From: Spodoptera frugiperda
Lineage: Eukaryota; Arthropoda; Insecta; Lepidoptera; Noctuidae
DNA length: 64,000 nt
Assembly (NCBI RefSeq): GCF_023101765.2
Contig: NC_064242.1
Location: 8,048,327-8,112,326, forward strand
Reading direction: 5' to 3'
Shown here piece after piece: positions 1 to 12,054 of the stretch. Under the pieces are notes generated by a model. The model saw nothing but the letters and a program-made list of their open reading frames with translations. It did no database searches and was not told where the DNA came from. Each line of letters opens with the position of its first letter. Positions within the stretch are counted from its first letter, which is position 1. The position numbers and the translations under genes were made by a program.

Positions 1-1489
1 CTTTCAAACATAAACTCAGTTACGTCAAACTCCGGCTCATGCGCGCCTCGACGGCCATATCATTATAAGAAAAGGTCAACAGTTAGCTCCAATTTTACAA
101 GATGCCAATTTTCGCCGAAATCAGGCACACGTCCGAGCAATTTGAGAGATGGTCCTGAATATTATTATCACCGTCTCGCGGCCTCATTGCCACTTTGAGA
201 GGTGCGGAAGCGGCGAGGAAAAATCACCTCTGAAGTACTGTTACAAGATACGACGACGCAATTCTGACAGCCTGCCACTCTGATAGTTGCGAGTTAATAT
301 GTGTTTTATATGCAAGTCGCAATACTTCTGGTATCCATAGGGGCAAAACATTTCTCGTCGCATTTCTAGCTATTATGAATTTTAACTAAATGATGCAAAC
401 ATTGCTTACCTATTATCGGGATTGAAAATATAAAATAGCGCATGATATCACTGAGTCAACGTTCTAAATTATCATAGTAGATTGAGGTAAATAAATTATG
501 ACAATTATACAAAAATTCGCTTAACGCTGGCCATCTAAACACAGGCTTAGATTGTGGTTACAAAATAGAGAAGTATGCGTAAACATAAAACGATCAAATA
601 TTTCAGGTTCGATTAAGTTGAAACACATTCAACATAAATCTCTCAAAAAGTTCAAAGGTAAAACCTCGAACGTCTGTTGTAATAAGTACAGTTTCAGTAG
701 AGCCGTGGTTTAATTTAAAGGCAATAGAGCGAGCCAACTTAATTTTCAGGCTCACCGCAGTTTCCTTTGTATGTAACCTCGACGGATTAACGAACTTCTG
801 GTTCAGTTAAACTGAAGAGACCATATACGAGATGAATACGTTAATAATATTCATGTTTGGTTATCACTATGAGTCTTATATAAAAGGGTAACTGGGCGTG
901 AAATGGACTGCTTGCACTCGCAACATTCTGTTTTATGTAGGAGTGAAAGATTGGGGAAATGAAGGGGAAATTATGAACTGATTTTCTTTACTGGATGGTC
1001 CTGATAGTTTTAACTTAGTTTAATTTTTTTTTTTGGTAACTAGATACTACATTCGTTTTCATCGGAAAAATTGTATTTTGAATGATAAAAAGTTATGCAA
1101 GAAGTTGGTCTCTCGCCTACGCTACTTATAATATAATCCGTCATTTTCTCTGGAGACTAGCATGAACGTGAATATTTTAGGCACACTAAGATGTACCTAT
1201 TATTAAAATAAATTGGCAATCTGAATACCAAAGCTAATCCAATTTTATGCCGGATGGTAAAACTCGATTTTAAATTCGAATCCGATTATTTGGAGTGTTT
1301 TTTGTTTCATATGCTTCTCTTTGTATGCCTATAAGAGAGAATTGATACTGGCGAACTTGTGTAGGTGTTTTCTATTTTTTTATAAATCTCCATGCATGTA
1401 TAGCTTGATGACACTGTCCGGGCCATCTAAATGTCTCGACACTGGCATTGTACGGAAACGTTCATGACCCCTTTAAGCCTGATTAATGG
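1..1489. other. Non-coding AT-rich DNA
   Basis: I see no gene, RNA or recognisable repeat here. The sequence is AT-rich and has stop codons in all frames at short spacing. A few runs of T (near 1,025) and short direct repeats are of the sort expected by chance. Confidence 0.6.
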
Positions 1490-1830
1490 GTCAGCTCTCA
1501 ACCGTCGATCCTGTGTCTCTTTCCCTAAACGACAATCCCGGTTTTTGAATTTTTGAAAACACGATAGGCCACTTAGCGCCCCGTGTCGCACCCGATCGTA
1601 ACTTAGCACCGTTCGATACGGCTGCCATATTGGCTCGTTCTTTTTCGGTGCAATTTACTGCGCGGCGCCGCCGGGGGCCTACCGACATCGTCCAACTGAA
1701 AAGATGCTCACCGATTTATTTACCGTCGATTGCATTCGGGAGCGTGCCCACTGTGTCCGATATTTATGTTACGCACCGCTTGCCCTCGCGAATTGTCAAC
1801 AATGCGAAAATACATTTAAAGTAACGCCTA
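1490..1830. promoter_or_regulatory. CpG-rich patch, possible conserved non-coding element or promoter
   Basis: This is a clear local rise in GC and CpG content within AT-rich DNA, with runs such as GCGCGGCGCCGCCGGGGGCC near 1,660. Overlapping short open frames exist on both strands (64 codons + strand, 65 and 60 codons - strand), but their predicted proteins are arginine-rich and resemble nothing known, so I read them as by-products of base composition. The string GCTGCCATATTGGC near 1,620 contains a GCCAT core like that bound by YY1/Pleiohomeotic. A five-base core is weak evidence. It could be an enhancer, a non-coding first exon or a promoter; the sequence does not decide. Confidence 0.25.
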
Positions 1831-2365
1831 CAATACCGCGGATGTCTCGTAATTTTTTCAAAGTTCCATTTTAATCTGACATTGTGTATTCTCTGCGCTC
1901 GGTCTGCCAGATTTATTTTTGGCATTTACTGACTCCTCTGTCCTGCTTGGTAAGTTTATTTAAATGATCACCACGAGGAAGTTGAATAAGGTTAATGCGG
2001 TTCAACATCCCTCGGGTGCCAGTGACCGGCCATACCCATTAACATATCTTAATTTGTCACCTTGCGGCTGACCATAACTTGCTGTTAAGTACCTCCTTTA
2101 ATAAATAGCGGTCGAATGATCTCCCTGTTATAATTTAAATTAATTTAAACAACTGATAACGCGTACATTCGTTTCAATTTTATGTGTCGTCGGCCAGTGT
2201 TTTCTCCGGTTGCGGCATTACGGTGCATGCTTAAATTATTTAAAGTAATTGAGTAGATAAGAAGCATATCTCGGAATGATAATGTTCAATAAATCGTATT
2301 TTGGAACGTTTGAGTCATTTGTAGCGTTAATTTAAAAATCTTGTACTGTAATCTAGACACACGGC

Positions 2366-2905
2366 AGTGTGTCCGCCAAGTTCGAGCAAAAAACCGACAC
2401 ACCGGCCGTGGGTTATATTACACGAACCATTTCGGGCCAAGTTCGACCCACCTATAACTCAAAATCTATTTTATCTACGCATATGAAATTTCTAGTATCT
2501 GTCGAGATCTACTTACTTATCTAAAATACAAAATTTCATTAATGTACCTATTGTGGGTCTTGAGATATTGACGTCAGAAAATCGCTATTTTTACTATACA
2601 CTCACTGACTGACTGACTCACTCACTCATCAAAAACCTAGACCACTTCCAATGGTCGTATTGACTTGAAATTTGGCATGGAGGTAGGTCTTTAGGTCAAG
2701 GTAAAGGAAAAAATCTGAAAATGGCCAAGTGTGAGTCGGTTTTAAAAATATTGAAGGTGTAAATTCATACCCCTAAGGAACTAAAACAAAAAAATTATCT
2801 ATATATTCCAATGGTCGTACCGACCTAAAATTCGTTACGAAGGTTTGTATTTAGTCAAAGTAAAGTAAAATAAGAAAAAAAGAAAATAAACCTTACAAAA
2901 ATAAA
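2366..2905. mobile_element. Transposon-derived repeat with internal ~160-bp tandem duplication
   Basis: The stretch has the look of the non-coding end of a common lepidopteran interspersed element. It contains repeated CCAAGTTCGA-type strings, a short CTCACTGACTGACTGACTCA microsatellite (about 2,600-2,629) and the phrase GACTTGAAATTTGGCATGG. The segment starting with CCAATGGTCGTA at about 2,650 recurs in diverged form at about 2,808, with the following AAATT and GTCAAGGTAAAG-like parts in the same order, so the element holds two imperfect tandem copies of about 160 bp. There is no open reading frame, so this is a dead or non-autonomous remnant. The element class is not determinable by eye. 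Confidence 0.5.
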
Positions 2906-2910
2906 TGAAA

Positions 2911-3250
2911 TCCCACCCAAAACATAAATGTGAAAGGCTGCCAAGTTCGATAATATTGGAATGCTTCGCCTATAAAAGAAGTGAGATCTAAATAAGTACC
3001 AAGTTCCATACACAGACCTCAGTTAAAAATGATATAACTTGGCAAGTTTTAATAGAAAATTATATACTTGACTCATTGCGTTTAGTAGGTTTATAAAAAA
3101 GTGTGTGAAAACTTGCCAACTTGTTATATCATTTTTAACTGAGGTCTGTGTATGGAACTTGGTACTTATTTAGATCTCACTTCTTTTATAGGCGAAGCAT
3201 TCCAATATTATCGAACTTGGCAGCCTTTCACATTTATGTTTTGGGTGGGA
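2911..3250. repeat. Long inverted repeat (foldback element)
   Basis: The left arm 2,911-3,050 and right arm 3,108-3,250 are reverse complements over about 140 bp with very few differences, the clearest being three extra bases in the right arm near 3,120. They are separated by a ~57-bp AT-rich spacer. The outer ends read TCCCACCCAAAACATAAATG and its complement. Arms this long and this similar point to a recent foldback or MITE-like insertion, or to an inverted duplication of the neighbouring repeat. Both arms carry CCAAGTTCGATAATATTGG, related to the CCAAGTTCGA strings upstream at 2,376 and 2,440. If transcribed it would form a long hairpin RNA. No target-site duplication was identified with confidence. 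Confidence 0.85.
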
Positions 3251-6200
3251 TATACACCTACATAACTAGGTAGGATCTTGGAAGAAATAATGTAGTATGA
3301 GTATTGACACAATATTTTTTACTAATGATTATGGTTTTGCTTGAAAATAAGGAACTTTTTTTTCCTAAGCTGAATGAAAATAAAATCGAATTTACATTGG
3401 TCCTTTGAGTCGACAGAAAACTAACAATTGGTTTGTATAGCCACATCTGATTTTATAGACGATCTTGCGTCTTGTTTCAATTTCGGCAGAACTTTTGTCT
3501 GAGCTTATAAAATGTAACGTGAACACTAAAGCGAATAGATTGAATGTGCTGCAAGTGGTCTGTTTTACAATTTAACGTAGTTTCCTTTTCGATCAGCAGG
3601 TAGAGCCAAACATCTGCGTTACATTGTGTTCTCCCAAGTCCCTTAAGCCATTCGCTTTTCTGATAGGTTTGGGAAAACTAAGTGAAGTAGAAAAAGTGAC
3701 TGGCATATTTTCTTTAGTAAAGTGGTTTACAATAATGATGGTACTAACTTCTTTTAGATACATACTACCCTTATCTTATAAATGTCATCAGTACCGAAGT
3801 GACAGTACGTATAAAGTCGCATGGGTTAAATAGTAATTGCCGACAGAAGTCCTTCCTGGCGCGCTCCCTTCCATGTATTTTGCCGGCTCCCGTATAGTCT
3901 CAGTTCCAATTACTCTTTGGAATCGGTGTCCACTGTAATTGGATTGGGCTGGCAACCGGACTTGTTGGCATTTTAATTGTGCTATTGTGACGCCGGACAC
4001 CGTCCGCCACCCGCTACGACAGTCTGCGCTAGACAAACCGCTTTTTGTGTATCACATTCGCACATCTAGATTTACTAATACGTCAATAAAGGTTAGTTAA
4101 CGACTAATCTATGTGATCAGTATCTGAATTGTGTCTGACAACCGATATAATCGTAATAACAACCTAAAAAAGCTCCGCGTTTTTCTTTCCCACGATTAGA
4201 TCTAAAACAAAACACGTGAGAAAACATCTCTGTCGCCGAAGCGTCAAATATTTCTTCAAAGGCCGCGAGTTGCGTTGTTTTAGGAAATCGAGACATTAAT
4301 GGAATGACTGACACGTATTGTCGATCGGTGTTCGAAGAAACTTGGCGAGTCTTAAAATGTAAAGAATTAAGGATTAATGCAGTTCCCAGTAGGACATTGG
4401 TATGTGTTGTATTTAACGCTTTTGATGAAACGATTCCGTTTTGGAAAGGAAATTCCATTTTCATCTTAAGTTTGAGTCTGAACGATAGAAAATGTTTAAG
4501 ACAAGAACATAATTATGTTACAAGACCCGATTGTTACTATTAGGCCAGGTTTAAATTGAAATTCAAATATTATTTTCTTGGAGTCCTTTTCATGTTATTT
4601 ATTCTGTTAGTCTTATTATTCGCCACAGAAACCATTGTCAGCGAGGCTGCCACTTCGGAATATTTTATACAAATTTTAGAAACAAGAACAAGGGCCGAGT
4701 GACAGGTACACTTATTCGTGTTGCTTATTTTTGCTTAGTGAAGTTTTATCGGATACCAATCGTGGAGGCGCGGCATGTTGTAGAGATGAATAAAATATAC
4801 ATTTCTGCGTTGAGCGCGCTTGCTCGCGCCCAAATGGGAAGTTTGGGTGCCGGTTTAATGGAGTTCTGAAGTTTGGCATTCGTTTCTATTATGGCCACGG
4901 AATTGTTTGTTGTCGTTGATTTAAATTTCACGCTCCAGTTAGCGAGTATCAAATCTTATTTGTCAATTATCTGCATTTTGAATGAAGATCGTTCTTGTGT
5001 TATGGACCATCGCTTCTCTTTCTGGCCGATGTCTTGATAAGATTATGTTTGATGATGCTGCTTCTTATTTTTAGACATGTTCTGTTTAATATGAATTAGT
5101 TTGTTTTACTTAGAAAACATACATCAATTAATTCATATATCATCGGCCCTAAGTAACGCGGTTAAAATAGCAAAGATCGTCGGTCATCTTTGTCTTTATT
5201 CTATTTCATTTTGTTAAGCTTTAGCGTCCCAAAGTCACTTTTAAATTTGAATTCTTTCCTCGTCTTTCTACGAAAAGGTATCGAATGCTTCGCCTTTGTA
5301 TCACTTTTTGTGTTATCTCGTACTGTGTTGCGATTCGGACATTATTTATGATCCGCGGGATTTCTCACAAATAAACAATATTGTAGCAAACTATATCGAC
5401 TTTCTTATTTGTTTTTTTTTATACTAAATGAAAAATATTCTACGTAGTTATTATTTAATTTAAAAACTTAACTTTAAAACTTTATTTAAATTTCTGTGTA
5501 TCCTCTGGAAAATAATCTACATCTAATCTTTGCACCAACTTATATGTGAGCGTATTACGATTTGCAGATTTTCTAAATAATAGTAGTAAAAGACATAAAT
5601 CAGTCTACGCTTCCGGTGTTAGGTGCTGTCCGGCTGACGAGGCCCATTTATCAGGGAGGCTAGGCTTCTATACAGGTATCAGGGGAAAACGACGCGCCTA
5701 ACCATTCACTTTCTGCTTTTAATACCAATCTGTCGACATGAATCATGGACTTACATTATTCATAATTTAAACATCTCTAACTGTCGATTTGAAGAAATTC
5801 ACGATCCCGGATATAAAGTTTTCACTCACGTACAGATCTAATTCAATTTATAGAATATGCTTTCATGTTTATTGATCCGTGAAATAGTTTTTTGATGCAA
5901 AAAATATCAATTCGTACGGAAACGTTTCTAAATTGCAGTGATAATACCGTTTATTGTTTATTGTTCGGCGATAAATACTGTACAATAATAAACAAAAAGT
6001 AGATACAGTTGAGTCGTCTTAATGCTTTGATAACATTAGAAAGTGAACGCTGTATTAACTCTGAAGACTACTCTCACGGCCACTTTTTGTGGCTGTCTTA
6101 TTTAAGTACGCAGCGAAATTGCCTGCCATTATTACGTACATCGAATCAAATTACTACACGCACTGTATTTCGACTACATGTTGTTTTGCAATTTATAGTG

Positions 6201-9200
6201 ACACTAATCTCATTCTCTAATACATTACGCTTGTGATCATTCATTATTCATATTCCATTGTCTAATTTAATAGCCAGTCACTTTCTGTTACAATAACTTT
6301 ATGGGATCGTTTGTAGAAATTCTATTAAAAAACCGGATGGTGCTCTTTCAACTAAAGTCATAAATAATTATTCAAATTATATTTTACAAAAACAGACTTT
6401 AACCTCACACCATAACCCTGACGAATTGGTGTAAACAGATAGAGGTGTAATCAAAGTGACAGCCACGCCTTCGGTATTTATCGATTACGAACTTAACTAA
6501 AAAAGGGCAACAACCCTGCACCGCCAAAGCGAGTAACTACGATATTCCATAAAAGTACATCGGTTTGTATCGTTCAATTAATTTAATCAAGCGTATTGAT
6601 TAAATGTCAGGTACCCAATTAAATTATCGACAGCAAATCGAGGATGCATCGCGAGCGCATTCCCAAGTCGTAGCAAGTGTGCCCGCGGGCGATACAATTC
6701 GCGCTTTGCTTTCGTATCTCGTTCCAATTCGATTGCTGTGCCAACATTTGATGCTGCTATATATGGCGGTAAATATTGCTGCAGATTACAACGCCCGACC
6801 ACACTTTGTTGCTACTCGTTATAACAACTTGTAATTTCAAACTAACTTACCCTTAAACAGAAAACTAAGGTATTTCAAGTTGTCTGCTATAATTCAATAA
6901 GGAATTGGTGCAATTCGATTGTACCAAGAATCTTTTTATAATTAATACCTTGAACAGTTCACACATTGCCGACTTTTGCAGTAAGTAGCATCTCCCCTTT
7001 TGATTAGACCAGATTCCGACTTCGTTCTTTTGTGAAGTTAATAAGCATATAAATAGACATTACCTTTTATATGTTCCCTGTTATTATCTTTATTATAGCT
7101 GGCATTTTCAATAGCACCATATACAGACCATCAATGAGGCATTCCACCTTTTTACAACTGTTTCTTATTGACTGCAAAAATCAACAGAGTTTTCGCTCTT
7201 AATGAAAGCTATAATTTTCATGTCTTTATAAAGTGGAACTTATTTTGAATTGTTAAAAAATTATAGGTTTGCGTATGTAATGTGGTTATCAAGGAAGGAA
7301 ATAAGGGCATTGAGACTTGCGGCAGGATGGATCACTCACGCTCCAACACAGTGTTTGTGTAACTTTGACAATAAAATTACGACAACTATTTCTAATAATA
7401 ACTTCGTTGAATTTGTTATTTCATGTGTTTTTTAAATTGCCTAGTAACCTAATAAAAAGGAACATAAATTTACAGAGTCAGAAAATTTTATACCTGATAT
7501 TTGGTACTCGCAAAAGGTTATGAGTTTATGATTGAGGCAATCTTGAATTTTAGGAATTTAATATATCTTGAAATTTCTCAATAGTTTTTGTGTAAAAGCT
7601 ATTCAGTCATTAAATAATCAAGGTGTTATTAGCTACCAAATTTGACGACAGAGTGACAGCTGCCTTATTTTAATTCAACCAAGTACAATTTTTTATTTTC
7701 GTCCTAGTCAAAATCTTTTCTCTGAGACTATTAGATAATTTTTCGTAGATATCTTTTATAAACATTATAATATAATGAGGTTACAAAGATTTTTCAGCAG
7801 AAATAGCGTCTTTGACTCTATAAATGATCTGCAAGGGGCTTCATCTTTCAATTTCAAACACTTGAGGCGGAATATTCGTGTCCGCTTCGAGCCCGCAGAT
7901 TGCTTTTGAGCGAACCTTCGTCCCGAATGCTTTTGGAAAGCATCTCGTTACCTCAATTTAACTGTCTTGACACATACAAATTTTATTTGCCTTTTTGTGT
8001 TGTAGCTTTTGTGAGCAAATTTTATTTTCACGAAATTAGTCGGCAGGGGCTTATTGTGAGCGAAATCCAATTACGTCTGAGCGCTCTAAGGATTTGTGTT
8101 CGGCGACGGACTCTTTTCAATGTGTGTCAAGTAAAGTTTGCTACAGATTCATTTCACCTGTATTTTATAGAAATCACATTTTAATTCCTAAATACATTCT
8201 TAAGCTTAAATAAACAAAATATAAAGCAAATAGCGTAGAGGAAAGCTTGACATGCAAATAATGGTGATGTGATTAGCACATCACAAATTAGTCATGTTAT
8301 CTCAGATGCGCAAGCGACGGATCGAGCATACAATTACTGGATTCAACGTCACTTGTCCTGAAACCGGCTCGACTTGTTGAGATAAAGTGGTTCTAGATAT
8401 GCCATTAAGTATTAAGATTGTTTTCTAAAGGGAATAATTCAAATGATGTCGTTTATATTTCATGCTTCCAACTTCGCCATTTGTTATAGCTGCTGTGAAT
8501 GAGTGAGCGGGCGTTATAAGTTATATTATGTGTTATTAATATCCTCAATATATTTGCTGGTTAGTTTTGATTAATGGTTTAATTAATTATCTTGTAATTT
8601 ATTTGCTACCTATCTCTTATTTTCGTACCATAATTACGAGTGTTGCACTCATTTTTATGTCGTGTTTACTTCTTTATTTTTTGTATTAAAGTGTGTCGTT
8701 TTTAATAAAATATTAATTAGTTTCACTCGCATTACTTGTATGTGGGTGCAAGCTCTATAAATGGTTACTTGTAGACTTGTTTTTACACCACTAGGCGTGA
8801 AGGTTCTTATTCTGTTCTTGTCAATCAATTGCAAGACGTCTTTAAGGTCTAGAACTTCGTTATCTCGGCATGTTTTGAATTTGCAATAACTATTTATTAT
8901 TATAAACGCTAGCTTGTTGAGCAAGTCTGTTTTAAAATGCATTTTATGTAGACAACAAGTTCAACTTTTACGACGGTTTTAGCTTTTATTTTTTAATATT
9001 CATTGCGATTATTAAGTAGTTATTACTTAACTACTATATCGCATGAAATGTTCCAGTTAGTGCCCACTTCACTGTCATCTCTTTTGAATGAATATTACGA
9101 ACCGGATAATTTCCACAATCGTAAAAAATGTTAATGTAAAACTTCATTAAGGTCAAATCAAACCTAAGGTGCCTACTGGAGTAGCAACATGAACTTAACA

Positions 9201-9833
9201 GATGAGAAGTGAAAGTACATAATCATTTATTCATTACCATGTAAGTAATGCCCTTGTATGTACTTTACAAGAGATACATTGAAATAAACCTTAAGAAAAC
9301 ATGCACGGGAACACCGCTTAACCTAGCACCGCAGACTCATTCGGTAATAATTACATTCATAATTGTAAATATATGTGTGAGGTAGTAACCAAGGTATGAA
9401 GCGCACCGCAGCAGTTCGTAGAGCAATTTTCACGTCACTGTGCACTTTGTCATTATGCATCAGGATCGTGACGCCCCGAGACAACTCGCAATTATTATGT
9501 ATGTAAAAGAAATTCTTTCTGGCGTCGAACAGCGAAAGTCTTGCAGTTGCATTATTGTTCAAAAATACTTTTTTTGTTTTTATGTGTTTTTTTTTTTGAC
9601 AAAATATAATCTTACGTCGTAGGATATGTTAACGCTATTTCATTGATTAAAATGATAATGAATTTGGAATCCTAATAAGATTGTTTATGCGATTAAATAG
9701 ATTTATAGACCCAATTTCATTCAATAGCTCGATTTTATTAGGGGTTCCCCAAAAATGTTAAATATTTTATCGGCTCTACTCTTAAGAAGTCGCAATTCCC
9801 GAAGTTCACATTATTATAACGAGGTAGCGGCAC
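3251..9833. other. Unique non-coding DNA left of the tandem duplication
   Basis: I see no supported gene in this 6.6 kb. Open frames of 60-115 codons occur on both strands (for example 4,117-4,464 minus and 7,900-8,184 plus). Their translations are low in recognisable motifs, rich in Phe/Leu/Ile/Tyr as AT-rich DNA produces, and often overlap antisense frames. Somewhat GC-richer patches lie around 3,840-4,030 and 6,630-6,810 and could be conserved non-coding elements. No transposon was recognised. Confidence 0.55.
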
Positions 9834-11895
9834 TAGCGACTTGGCGGCGAGTGCAAAGCAAACTGTGCCCACGGCCGCTTGAATAACCGATACTTTGGCG
9901 TAATTCCTACGATCGAGGCATGCGATAACAAGCCGCCGATAGCTGAACCCGTATTTTATTTATATATCAGCTCGCCTCTTTTTCAATAACGCCTTTTCCC
10001 TCTCGCAGCGGAAATTTTGCTCTTTTATGGCATGGGGGCTATGCTCGTTATTTACTAAGGTAATTATCTGGCTATAATACTGAATATTCAAGGGACAAAT
10101 TGCCAATCTAAGTGACAGTTCCCACCGGTAGGCTGAATGGTGTCTTTGCTGGGCAAGCGCCTCGCTATTATCACATTATAGTAATTCCATGACATGTAGG
10201 TACGGGTTAATTTACAGTCATCTGACCTCACGCTTCCAGTACTTGCATAAATGTGTAGTAGCAGTTTTGATAATACATTTTTTTAATAAGTATCCGCTAC
10301 TTAATAGTAAAATATTTTTTTTCTAAATGAACAAAACTTAAAGTCAATGTCAAAGTCAAAGGAGTTTTTTATGATGTTTAACAGACAGGATTATTTAGAA
10401 TGGTTCGTCGCACGGCACTTGTAATTTGATGGCGTTTTGTAGAGATGTCTAGCGATGCGGCGGTGTGGCGACGGCGACGCCCCGGGCGCGAGTTCATTAA
10501 GGAGCCAGTCGCGATGCCATTGTTAACGTTTTTAATTCACGTGTCCAGTGCACGCGCCGCCTTCCCCCTGCCCAGAGACTGCTGGGAAATCTCGCTGGAA
10601 AATTAACGCCACAATTTTTATACCTTTTTTCTCGTTTGCGAGGCGCTTCCATTTTATTTATTTCACGCTTCGATCGCGCCGCGGCGTTTAGTTAGGGCTT
10701 TTATTTTTATTTTGTTAGAAACTTTTGTAATTTCCGCTTGTTGTTTTAACGCGAATTTCGTGTGTTTTGAATCATCTTTAATAAACTTTTGACTTATCAA
10801 ATATTGTTTGTATTATTTGAATTAAATTGCTACAAAAAGACGAGCTTATCCTTAAATCAAACTATTAGGTCATTGAACGATGAAAAAACTCCTCTTATAT
10901 CCGTTTTGTTTAGATAGAGGTGAACACGGCAAAAAGTTAATTGTTTTGATTGCCAATACCCAAATACGTCCGGCCGTCTGTCCGTTGCAAGTTATCGCCT
11001 TAGAAAAGCGTCCGATCTTAATTAGTTTTCACGTCTTTGAAGGCGCCTAGCATGATACAATCTCTCCCTTGCTACAATTTGTTTTCCTTTGGCACTCTGT
11101 TCATGACACAAAAACACATACCTTTTTGTTTCACTCAGTTTTATTTGGATGTTTCCCGGTGATGTATGGTGATTGGCTCCCTTGTCCCAGCGCCCGTGTA
11201 TCTTATTTATCATCGTGATAATTCCCCCGGTGTTGGCTCGAGAAACAATATTTGAATGGCCGACGCGTTTTCGTGCTTGACGTTTTGAATGTTTATTGAT
11301 TAGATTTGTTTTAAAACAAATTAAAACAGTACGCCGCCGGCGAATTTAATTAAAGCTGTCAGCGCAGAGCATCGACCGTGTTAGAGGCGTGATATCTATG
11401 CATTATCTATTTTTTGTCTTACCTACTCTTTACAATGCATTGAGAACTATTCTATTGTTGAAACATTGAGATAACACGTCCTTACCTTGTAAGTTTAACA
11501 GAGTTACGATGAGTCGCCGTTTTGGCCGTGAGTCCGTTCAGTTATGATTGTCAGTCGGCATACCGTCCGTTTTTTGTTGCAACCAAGATCCTTTCATCCA
11601 ATTTAATATTTACTGCATGTCAAATATTATTCATCCCGCTACGCCTCCTCCGGACGATACTTGTAATTTTTATTTACATACCGCTTGTCGAAATTCATTT
11701 TTTACGACTGCAATTTGCCAATGGCGGACTCGTTGTAGCAATTATAGAATAATGGCTGCTCAGGCGTCAGTCAATAATTCCTTACTTGTGCGATTCGGCA
11801 TTTATTATTATTATTATATTGCGTTTGCTCAGACCATTATTTGTGAAGTTTTTATATTATTCTCTTTACAACCTACAACGCTTTTCAATTAGAAA
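9834..11895. promoter_or_regulatory. Near-identical block 1 in copy 1, candidate constrained element
   Basis: About 2.06 kb matches 22,731-24,792 with only a handful of differences visible: one C in a C-run near 10,565, A/G in the run GCGTCAGTCAAT near 11,768, G/A near 11,827 and a TATT/TATATAT change near 11,855. It includes CpG-rich sections at 10,450-10,690 and 11,000-11,260. An 81-codon frame seen in copy 2 (23,342-23,587) is broken in copy 1 by the extra C, which argues against coding. Enhancer or other cis-regulatory function is inferred only from the level of identity. Confidence 0.4.
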
Positions 11896-12054
11896 ATAAT
11901 TGAATCAGGGATACTTATAAAACTAGAAGTGGCAACATGAATCTCAAATAAAATTATTTGTTTACTATAAGTATTTTTATTGATTTGTTACCTAGGTAAA
12001 CATTCTATTGTAGGTAAACATTATATCGAAGTTTTAGTTGAGATTTATAATGGA
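11896..12054. other. Short diverged interval between two near-identical blocks
   Basis: Compared with 24,793-24,950, this interval has clustered changes. Copy 1 carries a second GTAGGTAAACATTA directly after one GTAAACATT, where copy 2 has TTTCATTACC, and several single-base differences follow. The blocks on both sides differ by well under 1%. AT-rich, with no gene. Confidence 0.6.

Noticed and set aside
4117..4464. 115-codon open frame on the minus strand
   Set aside because: No recognisable domain, a 79-codon frame overlaps it on the opposite strand, and the composition follows the local DNA. No splice or promoter context supports a gene.
9378..9387. TGAGGTAGTA, identical to the first ten bases of let-7
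   Set aside because: The next bases (ACCAAGG) depart from let-7 and no complementary arm lies nearby to make a precursor hairpin.
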